DNA from: Yinghuangia soli
GTDB taxonomy: Bacteria > Actinomycetota > Actinomycetes > Streptomycetales > Streptomycetaceae
Assembly: GCF_021502675.1 (NCBI RefSeq)
Contig: NZ_JAKFHA010000026.1
Location: 58,560 to 122,559 of the forward strand
DNA: 64,000 bases
Reading direction: 5' to 3'
Notes under the pieces: model-generated
What the model was told of the DNA's origin: nothing
Databases searched by the model: none
What the model saw: the letters and a program-made list of their open reading frames with translations, nothing else
Part shown: piece by piece, positions 40,557 to 49,039 of the stretch
How positions within the stretch are numbered: the stretch's first letter is position 1
How the letters are laid out: the number at the start of each line of letters is the position of its first letter
Position numbers and translations under genes: made by a program

Positions 40557-41528
40557 ATGGCGCAGGCCATTCGACTGCACGAGACAGGCGGACCGGACAT
40601 CCTGCGCTGGGAGGAAACCGAGGTCGGCGAACCCGGCCCCGGCGAAGCGCGGGTGCGGCACCACGCGATCGGGCTCAACTTTGCGGACGTGTACTTCCGT
40701 ACGGGCCTGTACCCGGTGCCGCTGCCCACGGGCCTGGGTGTCGAGGCGGCCGGGGTCGTCGAGGCGGTCGGCGAAGGCGTCGCGCACGTCGCCGTCGGCG
40801 ACCGGGTCACCTACACGAGCGGCCCGCTCGGCGCGTACAGCACCGAACGCGTGCTGCCCGCCGACTCGCTGATCAAGCTGCCGGACGCCATCTCCTTCGA
40901 GACCGCCGCGGCGTCCACGCTGCGCGGGCTGACCGCGGCGTACTTGCTGCGCCGCATCCACCCGCTGCAGGCCGGCGACACGGTGCTCCTGCACGCGGCC
41001 GCGGGCGGCGTCGGGCTGATCTTCGCGCAGTGGGCGAAGCTACTCGGGATCCACGTGATCGGCACGGTCTCGACCGAGGAGAAGGCCGAGATCGCCCGTG
41101 CACACGGCGTCCGCGACGTGATCTTCTACCGCCGCGAGAACGTGCCGGAGCGGGTCCGCGAACTCACCGGCGGCGAAGGCGTGCCGGTGGTGTTCGACAG
41201 CGTCGGCAAGGACACCTTCGAAGGCTCGCTGGCATCGCTGAAGCGGCGCGGGCTGCTGGTGGTGTTCGGCACGGCGTCCGGCGTGCCTTCCCTCGACGTC
41301 AACCAACTCAACGCCGCGGGTTCGGTGTTCCTCACCCGGCCCGGCCTCGCCGACTACATCGGGGACCCTGCCGAACGCGACGCACTCAAGGACGAGTTCT
41401 TCGGCCACGTCACCTCCGGCCGGATCGACGTGACCATCGGCCAGCGCTACGCCCTCAAGGACGCCGCCGAGGCCCACCGCGAGCTGGAGGCAGGCCGGAC
41501 GACCGGCTCGACGATCCTGCTGCCGTAG
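40557..41528 (+). CDS. qor: NADPH:quinone oxidoreductase
   Basis: A 323-residue zinc-independent medium-chain reductase that reduces quinones with NADPH. Features: RLHETGGPDILRWEE at the N-terminus, GLNFADVYFRTGLYPVPLPT (family motif), GVEAAGVVEAVG, then the nucleotide-binding LLHAAAGGVGLIFAQWAKLL (about 140-160) and VVFDSVGKDTFEGSL. The zinc-ligand cysteines of alcohol dehydrogenases are absent, as expected. ATG 40557 follows AAGGAG. Confidence 0.93.
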   Translation: MAQAIRLHETGGPDILRWEETEVGEPGPGEARVRHHAIGLNFADVYFRTGLYPVPLPTGLGVEAAGVVEAVGEGVAHVAVGDRVTYTSGPLGAYSTERVLPADSLIKLPDAISFETAAASTLRGLTAAYLLRRIHPLQAGDTVLLHAAAGGVGLIFAQWAKLLGIHVIGTVSTEEKAEIARAHGVRDVIFYRRENVPERVRELTGGEGVPVVFDSVGKDTFEGSLASLKRRGLLVVFGTASGVPSLDVNQLNAAGSVFLTRPGLADYIGDPAERDALKDEFFGHVTSGRIDVTIGQRYALKDAAEAHRELEAGRTTGSTILLP

Positions 41529-41674
41529 GCCGGTACGCCTGCCCAGGCACGGCGGGTCTGAGCGCTGGGCACGCGTGTTTCTCCCACTGCGGGAACGGCG
41601 TTCAGTACATCGCGGCGAGCAGTTCGCCGTTCTCGCAGTCGTCGCGCGGCAGGCTCACGCCGAACTCGGCAAGG

Positions 41675-42133
41675 CTACGGACACACCCAGCAGTAGAGAC
41701 GCTGTCCCTGGGTGACTGCCCGGGTCGCAAGCTCGGCGAGGCTGCACAAAAAGTCGCCCATGTCTTCGATGTCTTCCGCATCGGGAGTCTCAAAAAAGTC
41801 GCCCGATGCAGCCCACCCCCGGGCAACGTCCTCGAGCAATTCCCGATCGAAGTCGGCCAGCCGGTCACGGAACACGTCAGTGAGGGAGACGGTGACCACC
41901 TCGCCATCCCCGACCATGGCGATCAGGCATCCGTGCCGGGCGTCGGTCGTGACCTCCGCCGCGCTCCTGCCGGTGATGAGCACCTCGGCAGGCATCAGGG
42001 CCACTACCGGATCGATGCCTTTGACCACCAACTCGTCGTATCCGGTTCCGGTCGGCTCATCGTCCTCACGCACAATGGCCCGACTGGCGTCGTGGTCGTC
42101 AGCAGCGGCGTAGTAGCCGAACAGAACCCCCAT
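41675..42133 (-). CDS. hypothetical acidic protein (152 aa)
   Basis: Starts MGVLFGYYAAADDHDASRAI and contains DELVVKGIDPVVALMPAEVL and LLEDVARGWAASGDFFETPD; strongly acidic. It resembles single-domain actinomycete proteins made in toxin-immunity or SUKH/DUF1877-like settings, but no firm family is visible. The frame ends LYCWVCP; the next frame continues with gene-like residues (SLAEFGVSLPRDDCENGELL) to 41604, so a frameshift near 41680 may have shortened it. Upstream 42134-42309 holds only a short minus-strand stretch resembling coding sequence. Confidence 0.6.
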   Translation of the reverse strand: MGVLFGYYAAADDHDASRAIVREDDEPTGTGYDELVVKGIDPVVALMPAEVLITGRSAAEVTTDARHGCLIAMVGDGEVVTVSLTDVFRDRLADFDRELLEDVARGWAASGDFFETPDAEDIEDMGDFLCSLAELATRAVTQGQRLYCWVCP

Positions 42134-42309
42134 GCCGCGGATCATGCCATCGGCTACCGACAGTCGGACACACATCGGCGTGCCGAAGGTTGCTCTTGGC
42201 CGCCCCGCCCATCGAGGCGGCCCAGAGAACCTCCGCGTCCTGGCCGGCGACCGCGGTCGCGACATCGCAGACTGCGACGGCAGGACATGTCATTTGCCCG
42301 GGGTCGGCG

Positions 42310-43089
42310 TCACAGCTCCAAGTCGACGACCACGGGGGCGTGGTCCGAGGCGCCCTTGCCGCGGCGGGCCTCGCGGTCGACATACGAGTCCTTCACCGCG
42401 GCATTGAAAGCCGGGTTGCCGAGGACCAGGTCGATGCGCATGCCCTTGTTCTTCGGGAAGCCGAGGTCGCGGTAGTCCCAGAACGTGAAGGGCACGTCGT
42501 ACTTGAGCGCCCGCGGCATGACCTCGGCAAGCCCGCCCGCCTCGAGCTCGTCGATTGCGGCCCGCTCCAGCGCGCTGACGTGCGTGGCGCCCTCGAAGAG
42601 CTTGATGTCCCACACGTCGGTGTCGGCGCGGGCGACGTTGTAGTCGCCGAGCACCGCGAACGGGCGGTCGCCGGCCGCATCGTCGGCGACCGCGGCCTTG
42701 AGGGCCTTCAGCCACTCCAGCTTGTACGCGTAGTGCGCGTGCGCGACCTCGCGGCCATTGGGCACGTACACCGACCACACCCGCACCGGCCCGCAGGTCG
42801 CGCTGACCGCGCGGGGCTCCTGGACGCCCTCGTAGTCCGGGCCGCCGTCGAGGCCGCGGACGACGTCGTCCAGGCCGACCCTGGACAGGATCGCGACGCC
42901 GTTCCAGCGGCCGTCACCGTGCGCGGCGACCTCGTAGCCGAGCGCCTGGACGGCCTCGTAGGGAAAGGCGTCCGCGGTGGACTTGAGCTCTTGCAGGCAC
43001 AGCACGTCGGGAGCGGCGCTCTCCAGCCACTCCAGCAGCCGCGGCAGCCTGGCCCCGACCGAGTTGATGTTCCAGGTGGCGACCCTCAT
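42310..43089 (-). CDS. xthA: exodeoxyribonuclease III
   Basis: A 259-residue AP endonuclease/3'-5' exonuclease for base-excision repair. All family motifs are present: MRVATWNINSVGARLPRLLE, DVLCLQELKST, SVYVPNGREV, AVLGDYNVARADTDVWD, MRIDLVLGNPAF and the catalytic GASDHAPVVVDLEL. Length is typical. Start chosen at MRVATWN, the normal N-terminus. Confidence 0.95.
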   Translation of the reverse strand: MRVATWNINSVGARLPRLLEWLESAAPDVLCLQELKSTADAFPYEAVQALGYEVAAHGDGRWNGVAILSRVGLDDVVRGLDGGPDYEGVQEPRAVSATCGPVRVWSVYVPNGREVAHAHYAYKLEWLKALKAAVADDAAGDRPFAVLGDYNVARADTDVWDIKLFEGATHVSALERAAIDELEAGGLAEVMPRALKYDVPFTFWDYRDLGFPKNKGMRIDLVLGNPAFNAAVKDSYVDREARRGKGASDHAPVVVDLEL

Positions 43090-43181
43090 GCGACCGTGAC
43101 CGACCTTCCGTACGCGTGTTTCGGACCCGGCCATTCTCCCCCGGGGCACCGACACCTGCGGGTGGCGGCACACTGGACGGC

Positions 43182-43526
43182 ATGACTTCTCCGGAGCAGG
43201 ACTCCCTTGACGAGCTGTCCGCCGCGATCCGCACCTTCGCCGCCGAACGCAATTGGGAGCCGTTCCACACGCCCAAGAACCTGGTGATGGCCTTGAGCGT
43301 GGAGGCGTCGGAGCTGGTCGAGATCTTCCAGTGGCTGACCCCGGAGCAGGCCGCGAACGTGATGGACAACCCGGAGGTCGGCGAACACGTCCGCGAGGAG
43401 GTCGCCGACGTCTTCGCCTACCTGCTGGGCGTGTGTGGTGTCCTGGGCATCGACCTGGCCCAGGCGCTGAGGGACAAGCTCGTCAAGAACGCCCTCAAGT
43501 ACCCGACCCCGAAGCCGCTGGCCTGA
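43182..43526 (+). CDS. MazG-like nucleotide pyrophosphohydrolase
   Basis: A 114-residue all-helical protein of the RS21-C6/MazG-like group, which removes pyrophosphate from non-standard nucleoside triphosphates. The metal-binding motifs are NLVMALSVEASELVEIFQWL (EExxE-type) and VREEVADVFAYLLGVCGVLG (ExxD). It is divergent from xthA, forming a small nucleotide/DNA-care pair. A broken copy of this gene lies at 53472-53580. Confidence 0.9.
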   Translation: MTSPEQDSLDELSAAIRTFAAERNWEPFHTPKNLVMALSVEASELVEIFQWLTPEQAANVMDNPEVGEHVREEVADVFAYLLGVCGVLGIDLAQALRDKLVKNALKYPTPKPLA

Positions 43527-43530
43527 CGGG

Positions 43531-43770
43531 TCAGAGGGCGGAGCCGGCCACCCCGGCGAGGAACACGCTCCACGCGCCCGCATCGAACGCGAGCCGAGGC
43601 CCGCCCGGCCGCTTGCTGTCCCGAACCTCGGTACGGCCAGAGGCCGCGGCGACCTCGGTGCACTCGCCGTTCTGGTTGCTGTGGCTGCTCTTGGTCCACC
43701 TGACTTCGGTGCACTCACCGTTCTGGGCGCTGTAGCTGCTCTTGATCCAGCGGGAGGGTACGCCAGCCAT
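43531..43770 (-). CDS. DUF397 protein with duplicated N-terminal motif
   Basis: A 79-residue protein. DUF397 usually has one WxKSSYSxxxGxCVEV unit; here it occurs twice in tandem (WIKSSYSAQNGECTEV, then WTKSSHSNQNGECTEV), followed by the normal core EVRDSKRPGGPRLAFDAGAW. DUF397 proteins are the small partners of DUF5753-type XRE regulators in actinomycetes, and the regulator gene is ten bases upstream on the same strand. The duplication may arise from an in-frame repeat of about 48 bp. Confidence 0.9.
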   Translation of the reverse strand: MAGVPSRWIKSSYSAQNGECTEVRWTKSSHSNQNGECTEVAAASGRTEVRDSKRPGGPRLAFDAGAWSVFLAGVAGSAL

Positions 43771-43780
43771 CGATGCCTTC

Positions 43781-44641
43781 CTAGCTGCTCGTGAGTCGAT
43801 CCGTGTAGTCGTTCATCAGTGCCTGCGACTCCAGAGGACTGAGGGCAACGGCCCGCAGCTCCTCGAAGACTCTGGCGAAGTGGTCTGTCTCGTCAGGGTT
43901 TTCCAAGTACAAGTGGCCGGTCAGGTACTCCAACGTCACTACCTCCAGACCGGACGGTGGAGGGAACCCGTAGATCAGGAACGGCAACGGACCACCCGGA
44001 TAAGCCCCTGCCGAAAATGGTAGTACTTGGATGGTTACCGTGGGCATCTGCGCGACCTCGACCAGATGAAGCAGCTGCGTGCGCATGACGTCGGCCCCAC
44101 CGACCATCTGGCGCAGCGCCCCCTCCCCGAGAACGGCGCGTACTTCCAGAGGCACTTCCCGAGTCAAGACTCTCTGGCGCTCCAGCCGCACCCGCACCTT
44201 GGTCCGTCGCTCATCGTCAAGCGGACCCACGCGACCGCCCTGGATCACCGACGTCGCGTAGTCCTCGGTCTGGAACAGCCCGACAACCATGCTCGGATGG
44301 AAGATGCGCAACGTGCTCACGTCCGCTTCCAGCCCGATCAAGTCGAGGAAGTCCGTCGGGAGCTTGTCCTCCAGGTCGCGCGACCACCGTCGCTTCCGAT
44401 CGGTCTTCGCCAGCGCCAGGAACCCGGGCCACTCGTCCTCCGTCACGCCGTACGTACGCAGCAGCTCCTTGAGTTCCGCGGAGCGTACGCCGCTGTGCCC
44501 GAGCTCGATGCGGCTGATCTTGGCGATGTGGCAGTCGAGGACTGCCGCAGCGTCCTCCAGCAACAGCCCTTTGCTTTCACGCAAGTTCTTCAGGTTTCGG
44601 CCAAGGACCCTCTGCCGTACGGTCGGTCGCCGATCCGCCAT
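43781..44641 (-). CDS. XRE-family regulator with DUF5753 domain
   Basis: A 286-residue regulator: helix-turn-helix at 10-65 (RVLGRNLKNLRESKGLLLED; AAVLDCHIAKISRIELGHSG), DUF5753 domain at about 100-285 (LRIFHPSMVVGLFQTEDYAT; MPTVTIQVLPFSAGAYPGGP; TGHLYLENPDETDHFARVFE). It forms an operon with DUF397 and is divergent from an RsbW-like ATPase gene, a widespread Streptomyces arrangement tied to development and secondary metabolism. Its spacer holds repeated ACTTCATG boxes. Confidence 0.93.
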   Translation of the reverse strand: MADRRPTVRQRVLGRNLKNLRESKGLLLEDAAAVLDCHIAKISRIELGHSGVRSAELKELLRTYGVTEDEWPGFLALAKTDRKRRWSRDLEDKLPTDFLDLIGLEADVSTLRIFHPSMVVGLFQTEDYATSVIQGGRVGPLDDERRTKVRVRLERQRVLTREVPLEVRAVLGEGALRQMVGGADVMRTQLLHLVEVAQMPTVTIQVLPFSAGAYPGGPLPFLIYGFPPPSGLEVVTLEYLTGHLYLENPDETDHFARVFEELRAVALSPLESQALMNDYTDRLTSS

Positions 44642-44722
44642 CTCGCCCCCAACATCACGTTGCGTGCGGGCATCGTATCCACGCAGCCACTACCGCGACT
44701 GCAATATCTTGCTTCGCTTGCA

Positions 44723-44745
44723 ACTTCATGACTTCGCACTTCATG
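44723..44745. promoter_or_regulatory. direct repeats ACTTCATG - ACTTCGC - ACTTCATG
   Basis: Three ACTTC-starting boxes in a row (44723, 44731, 44738) inside the 169-base spacer between the divergent XRE gene and the ATPase gene, just upstream of the rightward gene's likely promoter. They are candidate binding sites for the neighbouring regulator. Confidence 0.45.
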
Positions 44746-44810
44746 CTACCTAGAGCAACCGCATCGACACTCCGAGTCGATCTCAATGCCTCTTGTCTTG
44801 GGGGTGTGGC

Positions 44811-45221
44811 ATGTCCACAACACAGACGGAAGCCCAGTTCGAACCCCTCCCCGCCAGCGTCGGCGAAGCCCGCCATTGGGCCGCCAAGTGGCTGGCCGGC
44901 CAGGGGATTCCGGACCACGTGATCGACGACGTGACGCTCTGCCTGTCCGAAGTGACCACTAACGCGGTGCGGCACCACGGCTCCACCACGCCGCTCCACG
45001 TACGTCTCGCCATCCACGCGACAGTCGTCCGCCTCAGCGTCCAGGACGACAACTGCGCTCCCCCGAGCCCACGTTCGCCCGCCGAGGACGACGAGAACGG
45101 TCGCGGTTACGTCATCCTCGACGCGCTCGCCGCCACCTGGGGCTTCAGCTCTTCCGCCCGCGGCAAGACCGTCTGGTGCGATATCACGTACCGCCTAGAG
45201 GAGCAGCGAGCACATGGGTGA
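44811..45221 (+). CDS. RsbW-like ATP-binding anti-sigma factor / HATPase_c_2
   Basis: A 136-residue single-domain protein with the N box LCLSEVTTNAVRHHG (Glu/Asn/His), a G1-like VQDDNCAPPSP and G2-like GRGYVILDALAATWGFSSS. Proteins of this type are serine kinases or anti-sigma factors, and their genes sit next to DUF5753/DUF397 pairs in Streptomyces. The stop overlaps the Nudix gene by eight bases. Confidence 0.9.
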   Translation: MSTTQTEAQFEPLPASVGEARHWAAKWLAGQGIPDHVIDDVTLCLSEVTTNAVRHHGSTTPLHVRLAIHATVVRLSVQDDNCAPPSPRSPAEDDENGRGYVILDALAATWGFSSSARGKTVWCDITYRLEEQRAHG

Positions 45222-45654
45222 CCGGACCGCGTCCACCGTCATCGACGTACACATAATCCTGCGCAATCAGGATCGGATCCTGCTGTCGCAGCGCGGCGGC
45301 CCCTATTGCCACGGCCAGTGGCACGTCCCCAGCGGCAAGCTCGACACCGGCGAAACGGTACTCGACGCAGCGGTACGCGAAGCTTGGGAGGAAGCCGGGG
45401 TCGCCATCGACCCCGGCGACCTTCGGCTCGTCCACACGGTCCACCACCAAGGCCCGGACGTCCCAGACCGTATCGGCCTGTTCTTCGAGGCGACGCGCTG
45501 GCACGGCGAGCCGGACAATCGCGAACCCAACAAGTGCCTGGCCCTTGAATGGTTCGCGATCCACAACCTCCCGTCCGAGCTCATTCCGTATCCAGCCGCC
45601 GGAATCCGCGGATACCTCGACGACACGGGCGGGATCAGCGTCCACGGCTGGTGA
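45214..45654 (+). CDS. Nudix hydrolase
   Basis: A 146-residue pyrophosphohydrolase. The Nudix box (res about 42-64) is complete: GKLDTGETVLDAAVREAWEE followed by AGV. The N-terminal strand VHIILRNQDRILLSQRGG and WHVPSG are typical of MutT-like members acting on nucleotide derivatives. Coupled to the upstream ATPase gene, although a functional link is unproven. Confidence 0.93.
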   Translation: MGDRTASTVIDVHIILRNQDRILLSQRGGPYCHGQWHVPSGKLDTGETVLDAAVREAWEEAGVAIDPGDLRLVHTVHHQGPDVPDRIGLFFEATRWHGEPDNREPNKCLALEWFAIHNLPSELIPYPAAGIRGYLDDTGGISVHGW

Positions 45655-45712
45655 TGCCCGCACGGCGACTAAGCGCTCGACGTGGCACAGGCGGGACGCC
45701 AGGGTGTGCCGT

Positions 45713-46267
45713 ATGGAGTTCTTCGTGTACCACCGCGATCGGCCCGGTTCCACTCCCCTCCGGACCGGGATGGTCGAGGAGCACTGGGCCTATATGGACC
45801 GGTACGCCAAGGAACTCATCGCCCGTGGACCGACGTTCGAGGACGACAATGAGACGCTCACCGGGAGCGTGCACATCGTCGATCTGACGGACGCTGCCGC
45901 GGTCCGAGCCTTCGCCTTCGACGAGCCCTGCTACCAGGCAGGCGCGTACCGGGATGTCCTGATCCGGCGCTGGCGCAACGTCCTCGGGCGCACGATGTGG
46001 GAGTACCCGGGCGGACGCACGGGAGGCCGCCGGTTCCTGGTCATCGGCCTCGGCGCCGGCGAAGCTTGCGATACGGAGCCATCAGCCGAGCACGCCGACC
46101 GCCTCATCGCGTACGGGCCACTGCTGTCCGACGACGGCTCGGCATGGCTCGGGACCGCCGCTCTGGTCGAGGCAGCGGATTCGGCTGCCGCGCGCACCGT
46201 GCTTTCCGCCGACCGGTACGACGCCGTCGAGGTCCACAACTGGCAGTTCGGCGGGCGGCACGAGTAA
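45713..46267 (+). CDS. YCII-domain protein
   Basis: A 184-residue protein made of two YCII-like ferredoxin-fold units: res 1-95 (EFFVYHRDRPGSTPLRTGMV, EEHWAYMDRYAKELIARGPT, DEPCYQAGAYRDVLIRRW) and a second from about 105 (RFLVIGLGAGEACDTEPSAE, RLIAYGPLLSDDGSAWLGTA). YCII proteins are putative small-molecule enzymes or binding proteins. The start at 45713 lacks a clear ribosome-binding site. Confidence 0.85.
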   Translation: MEFFVYHRDRPGSTPLRTGMVEEHWAYMDRYAKELIARGPTFEDDNETLTGSVHIVDLTDAAAVRAFAFDEPCYQAGAYRDVLIRRWRNVLGRTMWEYPGGRTGGRRFLVIGLGAGEACDTEPSAEHADRLIAYGPLLSDDGSAWLGTAALVEAADSAAARTVLSADRYDAVEVHNWQFGGRHE

Positions 46268-46277
46268 GCGGGGTGGC

Positions 46278-46919
46278 TCAGGCCTCATCGACGTCCAAGC
46301 GCTCTCTGCTTGGCGCCCCCATCGCACCTGGCCGGGTACGGATGTGGGCGCGTTCTCCCTGGCGGCCGAAGAGGCTGAGGATCTCGACGCTGCCCTGGCC
46401 TGTCGAGCCGAACCAGTGCGGGTGGCGGGTGTCGAACTCCGCTACCTCGCCCGGGCCCAGGATCACGTCGTGTTCGCCGAGGACCAGGCGGAGGCGGCCG
46501 TTGAGGACGTACAGCCACTCGTATCCAGCATGGGTACGCGGCTGCGGCTCCGACTCGCTCGGCGGGATCGTGAGCTTGTACGCCTTGGGCTCCCCCTGCG
46601 TACGCGACAGCGGGACGATGACCCGGCCCCCAGTACGCCGCGGTTCCTGCGGCAGTCGCGGGTCGACGATGCGCGGGGCGGCGACGATCTCGTCCAAGGC
46701 CACGCCTAGTTCGGCTGCGATCGGCAGCAACAGTTCCAGGCTTGCCTTGCGCTGCCCGGACTCCAGCCGGGACAACGTGCTCTTCGAGATTCCCGTGGCC
46801 CGGCTCAGGTCCCCGAGCGAGACGTCCTTGCGCTCCCGGACGCTCCGCAGGCGCGGCCCGATCCGGTCCAGTGCAGCATCGATCGCGGGGTGGGAGGAAG
46901 AACGGGTCGGTGACGACAC
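46278..46919 (-). CDS. XRE-cupin transcriptional regulator
   Basis: About 213 residues: a helix-turn-helix (res about 15-70; RLRSVRERKDVSLGDLSRAT, GISKSTLSRLESGQRKASLE) and a C-terminal cupin (THAGYEWLYVLNGRLRLVLG, then ILGPGEVAEFDTRHPHWFGS). The GTG start at 46919 is chosen because the conserved region begins just after it. The gene is divergent from the MFS exporter gene at 47020, a classic regulator-pump arrangement; the cupin would sense a small ligand. Confidence 0.88.
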   Translation of the reverse strand: MSSPTRSSSHPAIDAALDRIGPRLRSVRERKDVSLGDLSRATGISKSTLSRLESGQRKASLELLLPIAAELGVALDEIVAAPRIVDPRLPQEPRRTGGRVIVPLSRTQGEPKAYKLTIPPSESEPQPRTHAGYEWLYVLNGRLRLVLGEHDVILGPGEVAEFDTRHPHWFGSTGQGSVEILSLFGRQGERAHIRTRPGAMGAPSRERLDVDEA

Positions 46920-47019
46920 GGGTACCTGACCTCGCTTCCCAATGCGTTCCGGTTTCGGCAACGACCGTCGCCGTTTCGGCACGTGATGAATCACGGTCGC
47001 CTCACTGGAGGTGACACTG

Positions 47020-48357
47020 ATGGACAACCGTCCTGAGAATTCGATCATTCCGGCGGCCGTACGGTCGTCCGGGTCCGACGGCCTGGCAGCGCTGGACCGA
47101 GCAGCGACTACAGAGGAAAAGCCCGACACCCCAAGCACCCGCGGTCTCCCCTTCGGCGTGTACCTGCTCGCGTTCAGCCTCTTCACCATGGGCAGCGCGG
47201 AGTTCCTGCTCGCCGGCGTCCTCCCGGACGTGGCAGACGACATCCACGTCAGCCTCGCCTCCGCAGGCGGCCTCATCACCGCGTTCGCCGTCGGCGTCGT
47301 GGTCGGCGGCCCGCCGTTCGCCATCGCGAGTCTGCGCTGGCCGCGGCGTACGGCCCTGGTCCTGACCCAGGTGGTCTTCGCGGCCAGCATTGCCGCGGGC
47401 CTGGTGATCGGGACGTACCCCGCGCTCCTCGCCACCCGCTTTGTGGCAGGCCTGGCCTACGCCGGCTTCTTTGCCGTGGCCGCCGCCACCGCTGTCGGAC
47501 TGGTCGCCCCCGACCGAGCCGCCCGCGCGTCCGGCGTCGTGGTCAGCGGCCTCGGCCTGGCCATGACCATCGGCGGTCCGGCCGGCACGATCGTCAGCCA
47601 GCACGCGGGCTGGGAGGGCGGGTTCTGGCTTGTCGTGGCCTTCACCTTGGCAGGGGCCGTGGCCGTTGCCGTCGCCATGCCTCGGACATCGACCGGCCCG
47701 GCCCCCAGCGTGCGGCGCGAGCTGCGCACCATGAAGCGCCCCGGCCTGTGGCTGGTCTACGCAGCGACGCTGCTCAGCACCGCGGCGTACATGATCACGG
47801 TCAACTACCTCGCCGAACTCCTCGACGACGTCACCGGCGTCCCGGAGGTGTGGGTCGCCGTCGTCCTCATGCTCTTCGGCGTCGGTGCCTACATCGGCCT
47901 CGCCATCGGCGGACGCATCGCCGACCGTCGCCCGCACCACGCGCTGCTCGCGGGCACGGCCGGGATCGCGGTCTGCTCGGTGCTCATCGCGCTGCTGGCC
48001 GAACACCCCCTCGCCGTAGTCCCGTTGGTCCTCCTACTCGGCGTCGCCGGGTTCGTACTCAACCCCGCGGTCTACGGCCGTGTGTTCGCCCTCGCCGCCG
48101 ATGCGCCGACGCTCGCCGGAGCAGCCACGGTCTCCGCGTTCCAGCTCGGCATCAGCGTCGTCCCGCTGCTGGCGGGCGTGGCTCTGGACGCGGGCGCGCC
48201 GGTGACCGCGGTCGCGTGGATCGGGGCGGGGCTGGCCGTGCTCACCGTCCCCGTCGTCCTGCTCGAACGCGCCTCCGTCAAGGCCGACGGGCCAGCAAGT
48301 GCGCGTCGAGAAAGCCCCGTTCGGACGCCGGATCGTGGAGCAGCCGGGCAAACGTGA
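47020..48357 (+). CDS. MFS exporter (Cmx/DHA1 type)
   Basis: A 445-residue transporter with twelve membrane helices. The N-terminus carries GVYLLAFSLFTMGSAEFLLA, the DHA1 motif, then RFVAGLAYAGFFAVAAATAV and the helix-5 region GLAMTIGGPAGTIV with motif C. This pattern is shared with chloramphenicol-type and arabinose-efflux permeases. ATG 47020 lies eight bases from GGAGG. The last 80 bases overlap the 3' end of the convergent methyltransferase gene. Likely controlled by the XRE-cupin protein. Confidence 0.9.
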   Translation: MDNRPENSIIPAAVRSSGSDGLAALDRAATTEEKPDTPSTRGLPFGVYLLAFSLFTMGSAEFLLAGVLPDVADDIHVSLASAGGLITAFAVGVVVGGPPFAIASLRWPRRTALVLTQVVFAASIAAGLVIGTYPALLATRFVAGLAYAGFFAVAAATAVGLVAPDRAARASGVVVSGLGLAMTIGGPAGTIVSQHAGWEGGFWLVVAFTLAGAVAVAVAMPRTSTGPAPSVRRELRTMKRPGLWLVYAATLLSTAAYMITVNYLAELLDDVTGVPEVWVAVVLMLFGVGAYIGLAIGGRIADRRPHHALLAGTAGIAVCSVLIALLAEHPLAVVPLVLLLGVAGFVLNPAVYGRVFALAADAPTLAGAATVSAFQLGISVVPLLAGVALDAGAPVTAVAWIGAGLAVLTVPVVLLERASVKADGPASARRESPVRTPDRGAAGQT

Positions 48358-48982
48358 CGAAGCCGGCCTCGGCGAGCAGCGCGGCGAACCGGTCCACCGG
48401 CCAGCAGTAGGCGGGCGCCACCTTGTGGTCGAAGCGGACCGGCTCGGCTCCGGCCTCCGGTCCGTCCATCGCGAAGAACGAGACCAGGAGCAAGCCTCCT
48501 GGCGCCAGGACGCGCATCTGCTCGGCCAGCACCGCGGAAAGCCCGCTCGGCGGCGTGTGGATCATCGAATAGTGGGCCAGGACACCACCCAGCGTGCCGT
48601 CCTCGACCGGCAGGGCCTCCATCCCCGCTTCCTCGAAACGCAGCGCTGGATGGGCCCGCCGGGCGTGGTCGACCATGCCCGGGGAGAGGTCGAGACCGAA
48701 GGCGTCCAGGCCCAGACCGTGCAGCATGGCGGTCAGATGCCCGGGCCCGCACCCGACGTCGGCCGCCCGCAGGTTCCCCGTGCCGCGGACCAGTTCCGCG
48801 AACGTGCCGATCATGTTCCGCGAGAACGGGTGCGTCTCCAGCCCGTCCGCGAACATCGACGCATACAGCTCGACGACGCCGTCGTAGGCCGCCCTGGTCG
48901 CTTCCCGGTAGTCCCCGCGTTCCCGGTGCTCCCCGTTCTCCGCGTGCGCTGTGTGCTCTGTGTGCTCTGTGTGCTCCGCCAT
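48278..48982 (-). CDS. SAM-dependent methyltransferase with EHT-repeat N-terminus
   Basis: A 234-residue class I methyltransferase: LRAADVGCGPGHLTAMLHGL (motif I), DAFGLDLSPGMVDHARRAHP (motif II), DGTLGGVLAHYSMIHTPPSG and LLLVSFFAMDGPE. The N-terminus is a Glu-His-Thr repeat (MAEHTEHTEHTAHAENGEH) encoded by 9-bp DNA repeats. Substrate unknown. Its 3' end overlaps the MFS gene by 80 bp, tail to tail. Confidence 0.87.
   Translation of the reverse strand: MAEHTEHTEHTAHAENGEHRERGDYREATRAAYDGVVELYASMFADGLETHPFSRNMIGTFAELVRGTGNLRAADVGCGPGHLTAMLHGLGLDAFGLDLSPGMVDHARRAHPALRFEEAGMEALPVEDGTLGGVLAHYSMIHTPPSGLSAVLAEQMRVLAPGGLLLVSFFAMDGPEAGAEPVRFDHKVAPAYCWPVDRFAALLAEAGFVTFARLLHDPASERGFLDAHLLARRP
48952..48978. 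repeat. 9-bp tandem repeat TGTGCTCTG, three copies
   Basis: Encodes the EHT repeats at the N-terminus of the methyltransferase. Being a multiple of three bases, copy-number changes would keep the frame. Confidence 0.8.
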
Positions 48983-49039
48983 GGAACGCGAAGCTAACAG
49001 CCGCGCCCCGCAGAGGCCCGGCCCGGCCAGAATCGGTGC

